Below are positions 28,288-36,655 of a DNA stretch of 64,000 nt, piece by piece. The notes beneath the pieces are model-generated. The model saw only the letters and a program-made list of their open reading frames with translations, ran no database searches and was not told where the DNA came from. The DNA is taken from the NCBI GenBank assembly GCA_016194905.1, contig JACQAP010000008.1, forward strand, positions 62,001-126,000, read 5' to 3'. Both the position numbers and the translations under genes were made by a program. Every line of letters begins with the position of its first letter. Within the stretch, counting starts at the first letter, position 1. This DNA comes from Betaproteobacteria bacterium. Lineage in GTDB: Bacteria; Pseudomonadota; Gammaproteobacteria; Burkholderiales; JACQAP01.

Positions 28288-29142
28288 ATGCCTTCATCAA
28301 TTCAAGCAGCAGCGGTGCAGCAGATGATCGCGCGGTCCTATCTTTTCGTTCCAGGCGATCGTCCGGACCGTTTCGACAAGGCCTGTTCAGCCGGGGCCGA
28401 TATGGTGATCGTCGACCTCGAAGACGCCGTGCCGCCCTCGAAGAAGATCGAGGCGCGCACGGCGATCAAGAACTGGTTGTCATACGATAGGACGGTGGTA
28501 TTGAGGATCAATGCGGACACGACCGAATGGTTCCGCGATGATCTGCACTTGGCCCGCGCCCCGGGCGTGGCCGGTATCATTCTGCCGAAGGCGGAACGCA
28601 TCGACCGCGCGCTCCAGACGATTTGCGCCGATGATGGAAAATTCCTGCTGCCCCAGATCGAGACCGCGCAGGGCTTCGCCAATATCCGTGCACTTGCGTC
28701 CGGCCCCGGCGTACAACGATTGATGTTCGGGACGCTGGATTTTCAGATGGACCTCGGCATCGACGGGGAAGGCGAGGAGCTGGCTTACTACCGGTCGGAG
28801 ATGGTGCTGGTATCACGCCTCGCTGAAATTCAGCCGCCGGTGGACGGACCTTGCACGGCGCTGGACGATGCGGCGCAACTGACCGCCGATACGCGCCGGG
28901 CGAAGCGCATGGGTTTCGGCGGCAAACTATGCATTCATCCCAAGCAGGTTGCACATGTGAATGCGGCGTTCGCGCCGACTGCTGATGAACTGACGTGGGC
29001 CCGGCGCGTAGTGGCGGCTGCCGCGGAGTCAAAAGGCGCCGCGGTTGCATTGGATGGCCGCATGGTGGATCGTCCCGTCATTCTCAAAGCCGAACAGATC
29101 ATCCGCGAAGCGGCGCGGCGCAGGATTGGGGCTTCGCGATAA
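28288..29142 (+). CDS. CitE-like acyl-CoA lyase (citramalyl-/malyl-CoA lyase candidate)
   Basis: This is a 284-residue HpcH/HpaI-CitE family TIM barrel. ARSYLFVPGDRPDRFDKA and VDLEDAVPPSKK are the conserved N-terminal segments; the Glu of LPQIETAQG and the Asp of FGTLDFQMDLG are the Mg2+ ligands; GFGGKLCIHPKQV near the C-terminus is the CoA-side motif. Stand-alone CitE proteins cleave (S)-citramalyl-CoA or malyl-CoA to acetyl-CoA plus pyruvate or glyoxylate. Its place after a class III CoA-transferase and before an HTD2-type hydratase matches that role. The start at 28288 is uncertain; ATG 28324 (MIARSYLFV) is also plausible, as the fold begins there. Confidence 0.87.
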   Translation: MPSSIQAAAVQQMIARSYLFVPGDRPDRFDKACSAGADMVIVDLEDAVPPSKKIEARTAIKNWLSYDRTVVLRINADTTEWFRDDLHLARAPGVAGIILPKAERIDRALQTICADDGKFLLPQIETAQGFANIRALASGPGVQRLMFGTLDFQMDLGIDGEGEELAYYRSEMVLVSRLAEIQPPVDGPCTALDDAAQLTADTRRAKRMGFGGKLCIHPKQVAHVNAAFAPTADELTWARRVVAAAAESKGAAVALDGRMVDRPVILKAEQIIREAARRRIGASR

Positions 29143-29149
29143 ACCTTTA

Positions 29150-29278
29150 GCCACAGAGGTCACAGAGGACACAGAGAACGGCAAAAAACGAACATGGGAA
29201 CCGGCCCAAGAGACAGGATATCCTGGGGTAAATTATTTTCTTCCCTCTGTTTTTGTTTTCCTCTGTGCCCTCTGTGGC
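29150..29278. repeat. Inverted repeat of CACAGAGG-type units (element B)
   Basis: The left arm (29150-29170) and right arm (29259-29278) are reverse complements over about 20 nt with one mismatch. Each arm is made of near-repeats of CACAGAGG (for example GCCACAGAGG then CACAGAGGA). The 88-nt loop contains no gene. The left arm begins 8 nt after the stop of the CitE gene. Confidence 0.85.
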
Positions 29279-29317
29279 AAATGCATTTTTTTTGGCCTTC
29301 AGAATGAGATCGGAACA

Positions 29318-30337
29318 ATGACACCCAAGACCATGCGCGCGCTGGAAGCCACGGACTTTACGATCGATGCATTGAAGCTCGGCGAGCGGCCGGTACCGAA
29401 ACCTCGTCGCGGCGAGATCCTCGTGCGTATCAAGGCCGCCAGCCTGAACTATCGCGATCTGGCGATTCTGGCGCAGAAATACCTGCCCAGTCTGGCGCTG
29501 CCTTACGTGCCGGCGTCGGACGCCTGCGGCGAAGTCGTCGAAGTCGGCGAGGAAGTGACGCGCTTCAAAGTGGGGGATCGGGTGACGCCGATCTATACCC
29601 AGGGCTGGCATGACGGTTTGCCGACGCTGGAATTGCGCACCAAGCGCACCCTCGGCGCACCGCTGTCCGGCGTGCTGCAGGAATATATTGTGGTTCCCGC
29701 GGAAGACGCCGTGTCGGTGCCCGCGCATCTGAGCGATGGCGAAGCGGCGACGCTGCCGATCGCCGCGCTGACGGCGTGGTCCACGCTGCAGGAGGGCGGC
29801 GTCAAACCCGGCGACACGGTGCTGGTGCAGGGCACAGGCGGCGTGGCGTTGTTCGCACTGCAGTTCGCCAAACTCGCCGGCGCGCGCGTGATCACACTTT
29901 CGTCGAGCGACGAAAAACTCGCACGCGCCAAACAACTCGGCGCCGACGTCGGCATCAACTACCGCACGACTCCGGACTGGAACGTCGCCGTGAAAGATGC
30001 CACGCTAGGCAAAGGCGTGGAGATCGTCGTCGAAACGGCGGGCGCCACCATGGACAAATCCCTGGCGTCCCTGGCCTTCGGAGGCTTCATCGGCGTGGTC
30101 GGATTCGTCGCGGGCTATAAAGCGGAGATCCCGCTGCGCGCCGTGATCGGGCCGATGATCCGGGTACAGGGCATTGCGGTCGGTTCGCGTGCGCGCTTCG
30201 AGGCGATGAACCGCGCGATCGCACAACACGAGCTCAAACCCGTCGTCGATTCGACTTTCCCACTGGAAAAAGCGACGGAGGCGTTCCGGCACATGGAGCA
30301 GGGCAAGCACTTCGGCAAGATCGTGGTGAAAATTTGA
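29318..30337 (+). CDS. Zinc-free NAD(P)-dependent MDR oxidoreductase
   Basis: This is a 339-residue medium-chain dehydrogenase/reductase. The N-terminal GroES-like part (ILVRIKAASLNYRDLAIL) has the Asn-Tyr-Arg-Asp pattern of zinc-independent quinone-oxidoreductase-like members. The catalytic and structural zinc cysteines are absent. The nucleotide site is in GDTVLVQGTGGVALFALQFA. It should reduce an enal, enone or quinone-type substrate with NAD(P)H. The stop overlaps the next start (TTGA), so it is translationally coupled to the hydratase. Element B separates it from the CitE gene. The start ATG 29318 is preceded by only a weak GATCGGAAC. Confidence 0.87.
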   Translation: MTPKTMRALEATDFTIDALKLGERPVPKPRRGEILVRIKAASLNYRDLAILAQKYLPSLALPYVPASDACGEVVEVGEEVTRFKVGDRVTPIYTQGWHDGLPTLELRTKRTLGAPLSGVLQEYIVVPAEDAVSVPAHLSDGEAATLPIAALTAWSTLQEGGVKPGDTVLVQGTGGVALFALQFAKLAGARVITLSSSDEKLARAKQLGADVGINYRTTPDWNVAVKDATLGKGVEIVVETAGATMDKSLASLAFGGFIGVVGFVAGYKAEIPLRAVIGPMIRVQGIAVGSRARFEAMNRAIAQHELKPVVDSTFPLEKATEAFRHMEQGKHFGKIVVKI

Positions 30338-31200
30338 GCACCGGAAATTCCAGCGTTGTGGATATCGATCATTTGCGCGAGTGGATCGGCCGTACCGAAA
30401 CGCGCCTCGACCAGGCGACCGCGGCGCCGATCGCCGCGCTGTCGGTTACGCTCGACCGCGACGATGGCGAGCCGCTGCCGGGGTCGGACGTGCCGCCGCT
30501 CTGGCACTGGCTGTACTTCCTGCCGCTGGCGCGGCAGAGCGACATCGGCCCCGACGGCCATGGCAAGCGCGGCGGATTTCTGCCGCCGGTACCGCTGCCG
30601 CGCCGCATGTGGGCCGGAGGACGACTGGAATTCCATCATCCCGTGCAGATCGGTGACAAGATCTCACGAGCATCGCGCATTGTGGACGTGAGCGGCAAGG
30701 ACGGGCGCAGCGGCACGCTGGTCTTCGTCACCGTGCGTCACGAGATTTCCAACGCAAGCGGAGTCGCGTTGACCGAGGAGCACGACATCGTCTACCGCGA
30801 GAATCCACGGCCCGATGCGCCGGTATCGAAGCCGCAACCGGCGCTGAAGGACGAGGCGTTCTCGCGCGAGATTGTGCCCGATCCGGTGCTGCTGTTCAGG
30901 TATTCGGCGCTGACCTTCAATGGCCATCGCATACACTATGATCGTTCCTACGTGACCGGGGTGGAAGGCTATCCCGGCCTCATCGTGCACGGCCCGCTGA
31001 TCGCCACGCTGCTGGTCGATTTGTTGAGGCGCAATCTGCCGCAGGTTCAGGTGCGCCGCTTCAGTTTCCGGGCGATGCGGCCGCTGTTCGACGTCCATCG
31101 CTTTGCCGTTTGCGGACGCCGTGACGGGGATCGCATCGCGCTATGGGCGCGCGACCATGAAGGCTGGCTCGCAATGGAAGCGGGTGCCGATCTTGCCTGA
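30334..31200 (+). CDS. HTD2/MaoC-type acyl-CoA hydratase (itaconyl-/mesaconyl-CoA hydratase candidate)
   Basis: This is a 288-residue double-hotdog protein. The N-terminal half is FAS1-type dehydratase-like and ends in RMWAGGRLEFHHPVQIGD. The C-terminal half has the MaoC active-site segment FNGHRIHYDRSYV followed by GYPGLIVHGPLIATLL. This is COG3777, which includes mesaconyl-C4-CoA hydratase and itaconyl-CoA hydratase. With a class III CoA-transferase and a CitE lyase in the same operon, a hydratase step giving citramalyl-CoA is the natural reading. The start TTG overlaps the preceding TGA, consistent with coupling; no separate ribosome-binding site is needed. Confidence 0.82.
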   Translation: MSTGNSSVVDIDHLREWIGRTETRLDQATAAPIAALSVTLDRDDGEPLPGSDVPPLWHWLYFLPLARQSDIGPDGHGKRGGFLPPVPLPRRMWAGGRLEFHHPVQIGDKISRASRIVDVSGKDGRSGTLVFVTVRHEISNASGVALTEEHDIVYRENPRPDAPVSKPQPALKDEAFSREIVPDPVLLFRYSALTFNGHRIHYDRSYVTGVEGYPGLIVHGPLIATLLVDLLRRNLPQVQVRRFSFRAMRPLFDVHRFAVCGRRDGDRIALWARDHEGWLAMEAGADLA

Positions 31201-31238
31201 ATGATATTCTCAGCCGAGTGATATCCTCGGACCCCGCC

Positions 31239-32402
31239 ATGCAGAATTCGACAACAGACAAGTACCATGAAATCCGTGAAGCCGTGCGGGATCTCTGCGC
31301 AGACTTTCCGGATGAGTACCACCGCAAGATCGACGAGCAGCGCGGCTATCCCGAAGCATTCGTCGAGGCGCTGACGCGGGCCGGCTGGCTCGCTGCGATG
31401 ATTCCGCAGGAGTACGGCGGCTCCGGCCTGGGCCTGACCGAGGCCTCCGTGATCATGGAAGAGATCAATCGCTCAGGCGGCAACGCCGGGGCTTGCCACG
31501 GCCAGATGTACAACATGGGTACGCTGCTGCGTCACGGTTCGGCGGAGCAGAAGCGTGCCTACCTGCCGAAAATCGCCGATGGCGAACTGCGGTTGCAATC
31601 CATGGGCGTGACCGAGCCGAGCACCGGCACCGACACGACACGGATCAAGACCACTGCGGTGAAGAAGGGCGACCGTTACGTGGTCAACGGCCAGAAGGTG
31701 TGGATCTCGCGGATCCAGCACTCGGACCTGATGATCCTGCTGGCGCGCACAACGCCGCTTGGCGACGTGGAGAAGAAATCGGACGGCATGTCGATTTTCG
31801 TCGTCGACCTGCGCACGGCGATCGGCAAAGGCATGACCGTGCGGCCGATCCGAAACATGGTCAATCACGAAACCAACGAATTGTTCTTCGACAACCTGGA
31901 GATTCCGGTAGAGAACCTGATCGGCGAGGAAGGCAAAGGCTTCAAGTACATTCTCGACGGACTCAACGCCGAGCGCACGCTGATTGCCGCCGAATGCATC
32001 GGCGACGGCTACTGGTTCATCGACCGGGTGACGAAGTACGTCAAGGAGCGGGTCGTATTCGGTCGCCCCATTGGGCAGAACCAGGGCGTGCAGTTTCCGA
32101 TCGCCGAGTCTTACATCGAGGTCGAGGCGGCGAACCTGATGCGCTGGAAAGCATGTGAACTGTTCGACGCTCACCAGCCTTGCGGCGCCGAGGCCAACAT
32201 GGCCAAGTACCTCGCGGCCAAAGCCTCATGGGAGGCGGCCAATGCCTGCCTGCAATTCCACGGCGGCTTCGGCTTCGCCAGCGAATACGATGTCGAACGC
32301 AAGTTCCGCGAGACGCGGCTGTATCAAGTGGCCCCGATCTCGACCAACCTGATCCTTTCCTACGTCGCCGAGCACATCCTCGACCTGCCGCGTTCGTTCT
32401 GA
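31239..32402 (+). CDS. Acyl-CoA dehydrogenase
   Basis: This is a 387-residue flavoprotein of the acyl-CoA dehydrogenase family. Visible landmarks are AGWLAAMIPQEYGGSGLGLTE, the substrate/FAD motif SMGVTEPSTGTDT, KVWISRIQHSDLMIL, RVVFGRPIGQNQGVQFPIAE, and QFHGGFGFASEYDVERKFRE near the C-terminus; the usual catalytic Glu is not placed with certainty. It oxidises an acyl-CoA to the 2-enoyl-CoA with electron transfer to ETF. It closes the CoA operon; an acyl-CoA dehydrogenase is also present in the Pseudomonas rip locus. A GTG at 31218 is an earlier in-frame start. I prefer ATG 31239, although no strong ribosome-binding site precedes either. Confidence 0.9.
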   Translation: MQNSTTDKYHEIREAVRDLCADFPDEYHRKIDEQRGYPEAFVEALTRAGWLAAMIPQEYGGSGLGLTEASVIMEEINRSGGNAGACHGQMYNMGTLLRHGSAEQKRAYLPKIADGELRLQSMGVTEPSTGTDTTRIKTTAVKKGDRYVVNGQKVWISRIQHSDLMILLARTTPLGDVEKKSDGMSIFVVDLRTAIGKGMTVRPIRNMVNHETNELFFDNLEIPVENLIGEEGKGFKYILDGLNAERTLIAAECIGDGYWFIDRVTKYVKERVVFGRPIGQNQGVQFPIAESYIEVEAANLMRWKACELFDAHQPCGAEANMAKYLAAKASWEAANACLQFHGGFGFASEYDVERKFRETRLYQVAPISTNLILSYVAEHILDLPRSF

Positions 32403-32518
32403 AACAAGCGGTTTATTTTCGAGTCGGCGCAAAAATCTGAGTTTTTCGGAAATGGCGGTGATAGCAGGCGTGAGAATTGGGCGGATGGCGCAGATCCAAT
32501 CCTTGGCCCAGTGACGAA

Positions 32519-33214
32519 TTAGCGAGCTGTGCGCGTTATTCTGAAACGCGGCGGCTTTTCTGCCAGCGCTTCTTCATCTTCGAGAAAGTCCTTTACCTCC
32601 CTATCTGAAAGATCTGCAAAAAGTCTTCGCTTATGTCTTGGCAGGCGATTTCGCTCAATTTTTCTCAGTCTTGCGCTTAGACTTTCAAAGTGTCTGTAAA
32701 TCTCTGCCTCTGTCGGCAGTTCGTCATGCAAAAATTTCCTGTACCGGATAGTGGCTGTGTGGTACCGGACTACCCAGTAGTAGAAAAACTCCCATGCGGC
32801 CTCTTCATCGATTGCCTTTCGGTCGACCAAGAAGCCGATCTCCTCAAAGAAATTCAATACATCATCTACGCAATCATTGCCATCTGTAGTGCTCAAAAGC
32901 AGCGCCTTTCCGGCTTTTGATCGAATTGCTCGCATCTCGGATGTGTCGAATCTTTGTCCGAACTTCAAGATCAAATCTATTGCAAGTGCATAGCGCGCTC
33001 GGTTTGCTTGTACAAGGATTCCCATTAAAGCGAAAAACGCGCTGAACCATGCCGCATATGGCAATACGGTAGCGATTAATTCTTTAATTCTGCCTTCCGA
33101 CATTGTGGCGCTCCACGTTGGGAAATATGTCGTGAAGACAGCGCCTAGTATAAAAAATACAGCACTTATTAAAAGTAAAATCGTGATGCGCCAATAAGCT
33201 TGCGCCGGAATCAA
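32519..33214 (-). CDS. DUF4760-like two-helix membrane protein
   Basis: This is a 231-residue protein. Two N-terminal membrane helices (ITILLLISAVFFILGAVFTT and LPYAAWFSAFFALMGILVQA) are followed by a cytoplasmic helical domain with LDLILKFGQRFDTSEMRAI- and FFEEIGFLVDRKAIDEEAAW-type segments, as in DUF4760 proteins. The function of that family is unknown. The gene is markedly AT-rich compared with its neighbours and stands alone on this strand between two operons, both signs of recent acquisition. The start is a TTG at 33214 without an obvious ribosome-binding site; the true start may lie within a few codons. Confidence 0.65.
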   Translation of the reverse strand: MIPAQAYWRITILLLISAVFFILGAVFTTYFPTWSATMSEGRIKELIATVLPYAAWFSAFFALMGILVQANRARYALAIDLILKFGQRFDTSEMRAIRSKAGKALLLSTTDGNDCVDDVLNFFEEIGFLVDRKAIDEEAAWEFFYYWVVRYHTATIRYRKFLHDELPTEAEIYRHFESLSARLRKIERNRLPRHKRRLFADLSDREVKDFLEDEEALAEKPPRFRITRTAR

Positions 33215-33291
33215 TTTAGTCCAAGAGATTCAAGTGAATTGTCATTTGTTATTTTCCAATAAACCGCTGCCAATGAACAGATGAACACAAA

Positions 33292-34344
33292 TCATGAGGG
33301 GTGAATTACGCCCTTCCCCGAAGTCTGCGCGTCGAAAAGCTTGTAAGCTTCCTCGGCCTGTTCCAGTTTCCAGCGGTGCGTGAACAACCGGTCGATGTCG
33401 ATGCCGCGATCGGCGATGTAGCGCGCGCAATCGGCCTGGCCGACGGTGGAGAAAGTCCACGAGCCCATCAGCGTGACTTGCCGGCGCAGCAGGTCGCTGC
33501 TGACGTCGAGCGTGACGCTGTCGCCTTCTCCCACGAAGCAGGCTTTTCCCCAGGTGCGCACGCAGCGCACGGCCTGGGCTCTCGCTTGCGGCGAGGACGA
33601 GGCGTCGAGCGACGCATCGGCGCCGCGCCCGTGGGTGAGGTCGCGAACGGCCTGCACGACGTTTTCTGTTTTCAGGGGATTGATCAGCACGTCGGCGCCG
33701 AATTCCTTTGCCCGCGCCAGCCTTTCCTCGCTGGTGTCGAGCGCGATGACTCTGGCGCCCATCTGCGCGGCGAGCAGCGTAACCGACAGGCCGACCGGGC
33801 CCTGGCCGAATACGGCGATGGTGTGGCTGCCCTGCAAGTCGAGGCGGTGTAGTGCGCCCCACGCCGTGCCGGTTCCGCAGGAAATGGCCGCGCCGGCGTC
33901 GAAGGACAATTCGTCGGGAAGCGGAACCAGGGTGCGCGCCGGGCATTTCATATAACGCGCGTGTGCCCCATGTCCCGTCGCTCCGTACACCTCCGCCACG
34001 CCCTCCACGCAAAGCTGCATCCAGCCGGTCGAGCAATGCTCGCATACGCCGCAACCGCGGTAGTGGTGCTGCATCACGCGCATGCCGACGCGCGCCTGTT
34101 TCTCCGCTACGCCGGCACCCACCGCGATGACGACTCCGCACGGTTCGTGTCCTGCGATGATGGGGCCACTGACTTTTCCCAACCCGAGGGAGGAGGCGCC
34201 ACCGACGGCACGATAGAACTTGAGATCGCTGCCGCACATGCCGGAGGCTTTGATCTCGAGCACGACCTCACCGGGACCCGGTGTCGGGTCCGGAAAATCG
34301 AGAAACTGAACCTTGCGTTCGCCGGGAAATACGACTGCCTTCAT
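33292..34344 (-). CDS. Zinc-dependent alcohol dehydrogenase family protein
   Basis: This is a 350-residue zinc-type medium-chain dehydrogenase. Catalytic zinc ligands lie in ASGMCGSDLKFYR and AGHEPCGVV, and structural zinc cysteines in CGVCEHCSTGWMQLC. The dinucleotide motif is FGQGPVGLSVTLLA. It oxidises a secondary or polyol-type alcohol with NAD(P)+ in the cytoplasm; the substrate is not determined. The ATG at 34344 is preceded by GGAGGAGAAA; the longer frame upstream is not needed. It is downstream of, and on the same strand as, the di-haem oxidoreductase, with a 130-nt gap. Confidence 0.9.
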   Translation of the reverse strand: MKAVVFPGERKVQFLDFPDPTPGPGEVVLEIKASGMCGSDLKFYRAVGGASSLGLGKVSGPIIAGHEPCGVVIAVGAGVAEKQARVGMRVMQHHYRGCGVCEHCSTGWMQLCVEGVAEVYGATGHGAHARYMKCPARTLVPLPDELSFDAGAAISCGTGTAWGALHRLDLQGSHTIAVFGQGPVGLSVTLLAAQMGARVIALDTSEERLARAKEFGADVLINPLKTENVVQAVRDLTHGRGADASLDASSSPQARAQAVRCVRTWGKACFVGEGDSVTLDVSSDLLRRQVTLMGSWTFSTVGQADCARYIADRGIDIDRLFTHRWKLEQAEEAYKLFDAQTSGKGVIHPS

Positions 34345-34474
34345 TTTCTCCTCCTCCTGTGCAGAATCTTGTTGTGGTCCGGACACCGCTCCGAGTTTAA
34401 AGCGTGCAGCCACGCGCCGCCAAGGTTTCCGCGCCGAGGCTGTTGCCCTGGATCGGTGGTGGAGTTGAAAAAAG

Positions 34475-35917
34475 TCATAAAGAGCCGAGAAAGGCGGTGA
34501 GCGCTGCGCGATCTTCGCGCGGGAATTTCCTGAAGGCTTCACGCGATACTTCGGCTTCGCCGCCGTGCCACAGGATCGCCTCGGTGAAATTGCGTGCGCG
34601 GCCGTCATGCAGAAAGGCGTTCGCGCCGTTCACCGTTTCCGAGAGTCCGATTCCCCATAGCGGTGGAGTACGCCATTCGGCTGTACCGGCCAGGAAATCC
34701 GGACGTCCGTCTGCCAGTCCTTCACCCATGTTGTGCAGCAGCAAGTCGGTGTAAGGCAGGATCGTCTGCCTTGCAAGCTGCGGCAGACTCGCCGATTCGC
34801 CGGTCTTCAACTCGGGGACATGACAGACCGAGCAATGCGCCTGGGCAAACAATTGCTCGCCCCGTACTACCCGCGCGTCGCCGGTATGCCTGCGCACCGG
34901 CACCGTCAGCGCGCGAATGTAGAGCTCGGTTGCGTCGAGCCGCAGCGTGGTGATTTCCGGTTTGCCGGCAACCATCTGCTCCTTGCAGACCTTCTGCACC
35001 GGCGGACAGTTCTGGTCGGGATAGACTGGCGAGCTCAATCCGATGTCGTTGAAGAAGGCGCTTGCGACCTGCTCGCGAACGCTGCCGTGATTGGCCTTCA
35101 GGCCGAAGCGACCGAGCACCGTTTTCCCCTGGCTTTCGTCCCACACCCGGTTGACCTTGCCGCGGATGCCGGCGACGGGTTCGCGCGCCGCCAGGGCGAC
35201 GATGGCGTCCTCGGGTATCGCCTCGAGCAGGCCGAGCCCGACCAGAGGCGGCGCGAGACGAGGCCCGATCATCGCGTCGTCGCCCAACGGTCCATAGGCG
35301 AGATCCGTGATTGTGATGATGGGCGAACGCAACCGGACCTGCTCCCCGTCGCCCAGCGTGGAAACCTGTTCGCGCCACTCGATGCCGAACTGGCCTTCCG
35401 CCGGAACGATGCCTTTTACGCCGAAGATCTGCAACTGATCGCCGTAATCGGGATGCGGCAACGGTCCGCCGTGCGGGCCGTTGCCCCTGAGGCTGATGCG
35501 AATGACCATGTTCGGTGCCGGCTCGTAGGGCACCGTGATGTGGTGATCGCGCACGGCACCATCCACCCCGGTCATCGCGGCATGCGGTGTTGCCGGCGCC
35601 AATCCCCGGCCGTTGTTGGCATGGCAAGTTGTGCAGGCTTGCGCATTCGAAGTCGGCCCGCGTCCGAATTCCGCATTCTCGAACCAGAAAAACGCCCAGC
35701 GGTTGTTGAACATCTTGTGGCCGAGTGCAAACAGTTCGGCCTGTTTTGCGTCGAGCGTGGCGGGCGGATGCAAATAGGCAGTGTTGCCCGCGTCATCGTT
35801 GCTGATGCTTCCACCCGACAGCGCCTGGGGCGGCAAATCCGCGGCAACCTGCAGAAATGCCGGCGCCGGCATCAGCAACAGTGCCGCAGTCAAACCCGCT
35901 CGCAAGAATCTGTGCAT
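34475..35917 (-). CDS. Exported di-haem oxidoreductase (DHOR/thiol oxidoreductase family)
   Basis: This is a 480-residue periplasmic protein with a signal peptide of about 26 residues (MHRFLRAGLTAALLLMPAPA). It has two c-type haem sites: C95-T-T-C98-H99 and C362-S-V-C-H366. The family segments GRGPTSNAQACTTCHANNGRG and ALWGIG-like TPPLWGIGLSETVNG are clear. COG3488 proteins are periplasmic di-haem proteins of undefined substrate, often near cytochrome-c-linked or metal-uptake systems. The start ATG 35917 is followed by a proper signal sequence. Upstream of it, starting 24 bp away, lies the 40-bp inverted repeat of element C. Confidence 0.88.
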   Translation of the reverse strand: MHRFLRAGLTAALLLMPAPAFLQVAADLPPQALSGGSISNDDAGNTAYLHPPATLDAKQAELFALGHKMFNNRWAFFWFENAEFGRGPTSNAQACTTCHANNGRGLAPATPHAAMTGVDGAVRDHHITVPYEPAPNMVIRISLRGNGPHGGPLPHPDYGDQLQIFGVKGIVPAEGQFGIEWREQVSTLGDGEQVRLRSPIITITDLAYGPLGDDAMIGPRLAPPLVGLGLLEAIPEDAIVALAAREPVAGIRGKVNRVWDESQGKTVLGRFGLKANHGSVREQVASAFFNDIGLSSPVYPDQNCPPVQKVCKEQMVAGKPEITTLRLDATELYIRALTVPVRRHTGDARVVRGEQLFAQAHCSVCHVPELKTGESASLPQLARQTILPYTDLLLHNMGEGLADGRPDFLAGTAEWRTPPLWGIGLSETVNGANAFLHDGRARNFTEAILWHGGEAEVSREAFRKFPREDRAALTAFLGSL

Positions 35918-35941
35918 CGCTGTCTATCTCTTTTCAAAGTC

Positions 35942-36171
35942 TTCACCGCAGAGGCGCGAAGGCGCAAAGGAAACGCAAAGGGGGGCAAGGGACATATTGG
36001 AAGAATGGGATTGAGGTCGGGCAGTCATCCTTTGGTAAGGGCATCCCTCGTCGAATCTTGTCCATTGCGACAATTACACCGGCGGCTCCCGTGACCCCTG
36101 CTCCCGTTCCCCGCTTTCTTTTATTGGAACTCCTTTGCGTTTCCTTTGCGCCTTCGCGCCTCTGCGGTGAA
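35942..36171. repeat. Perfect 40-bp inverted repeat (element C)
   Basis: Arms 35942-35981 and 36132-36171 are exact reverse complements over 40 nt. Each arm is composed of GCGAAGG/GCGCAAAGG-like near-repeats. The 150-nt loop holds no recognisable gene. The right arm ends 11 nt before the stop of the SnoaL-like gene, and the left arm begins 24 nt upstream of the di-haem gene start. Confidence 0.95.
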
Positions 36172-36181
36172 AGGTCTTGAT

Positions 36182-36625
36182 TTAGAGTGGTGGTAGTTCT
36201 ACGCCGATCTGCTCCAGTATTCCCCTAGGTGCGCCGCCGACGAACGGCTCGGGGAAGATGATCGTCAGTTTGTCGTTGGCTATACGGTAATAAAAGTAAT
36301 GTTCCGGAATGCGCACCGCTTTCCCCGTCGGCGCAATCGGTTCCATGCCGGGCATCGCCCAGGTGCCGGTGTGCGTGCCGCCCTGATCCCATTTGATGGC
36401 GTAATTGCCCTGGCCGCGATCCTCGATCCGCTCATAGGCATAGTTCCAGTCGGGAAAGCCGGTGTACAGCGCGGTGAGCATTTTCAAGGCCTGCTGCTTG
36501 TCGAGAATCCGCGTCGCCGAAATGAATTTGAGGTCTTCCGCCGCGGTGCTCGCGATCTTCTGAATGTCGTGCGTCTTCAGTCCATCGACATAGGTCAGCA
36601 GCACCGGTGGAATCGGTTTGTTCAC
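36182..36625 (-). CDS. SnoaL/NTF2-like ester-cyclase-family protein
   Basis: This is a 147-residue small alpha+beta barrel protein of the SnoaL-like group. Markers are VDGLKTHDIQKIASTAAEDLKFIS at the N-terminus, FPDWNYAYERIEDRGQGNYAIKWDQGGTH in the middle and KAVRIPEHYFYYRIANDKLT near the end. Family members range from polyketide cyclases to isomerases and non-enzymatic proteins; no specific role can be given. I place the start at GTG 36625, because GGAGG sits 8 nt upstream of it and would otherwise be inside the coding sequence; the ATG at 36643 would add six residues. It precedes element C at its 3' end. Confidence 0.75.
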   Translation of the reverse strand: MNKPIPPVLLTYVDGLKTHDIQKIASTAAEDLKFISATRILDKQQALKMLTALYTGFPDWNYAYERIEDRGQGNYAIKWDQGGTHTGTWAMPGMEPIAPTGKAVRIPEHYFYYRIANDKLTIIFPEPFVGGAPRGILEQIGVELPPL

Positions 36626-36655
36626 TCCCGTCTCCTCCTTCATTTATTTTTTTGG

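Noticed and set aside
35942-36171. Element C as a simple transcription terminator
   Set aside because: The loop of 150 nt is too long and there is no T-run after either arm.
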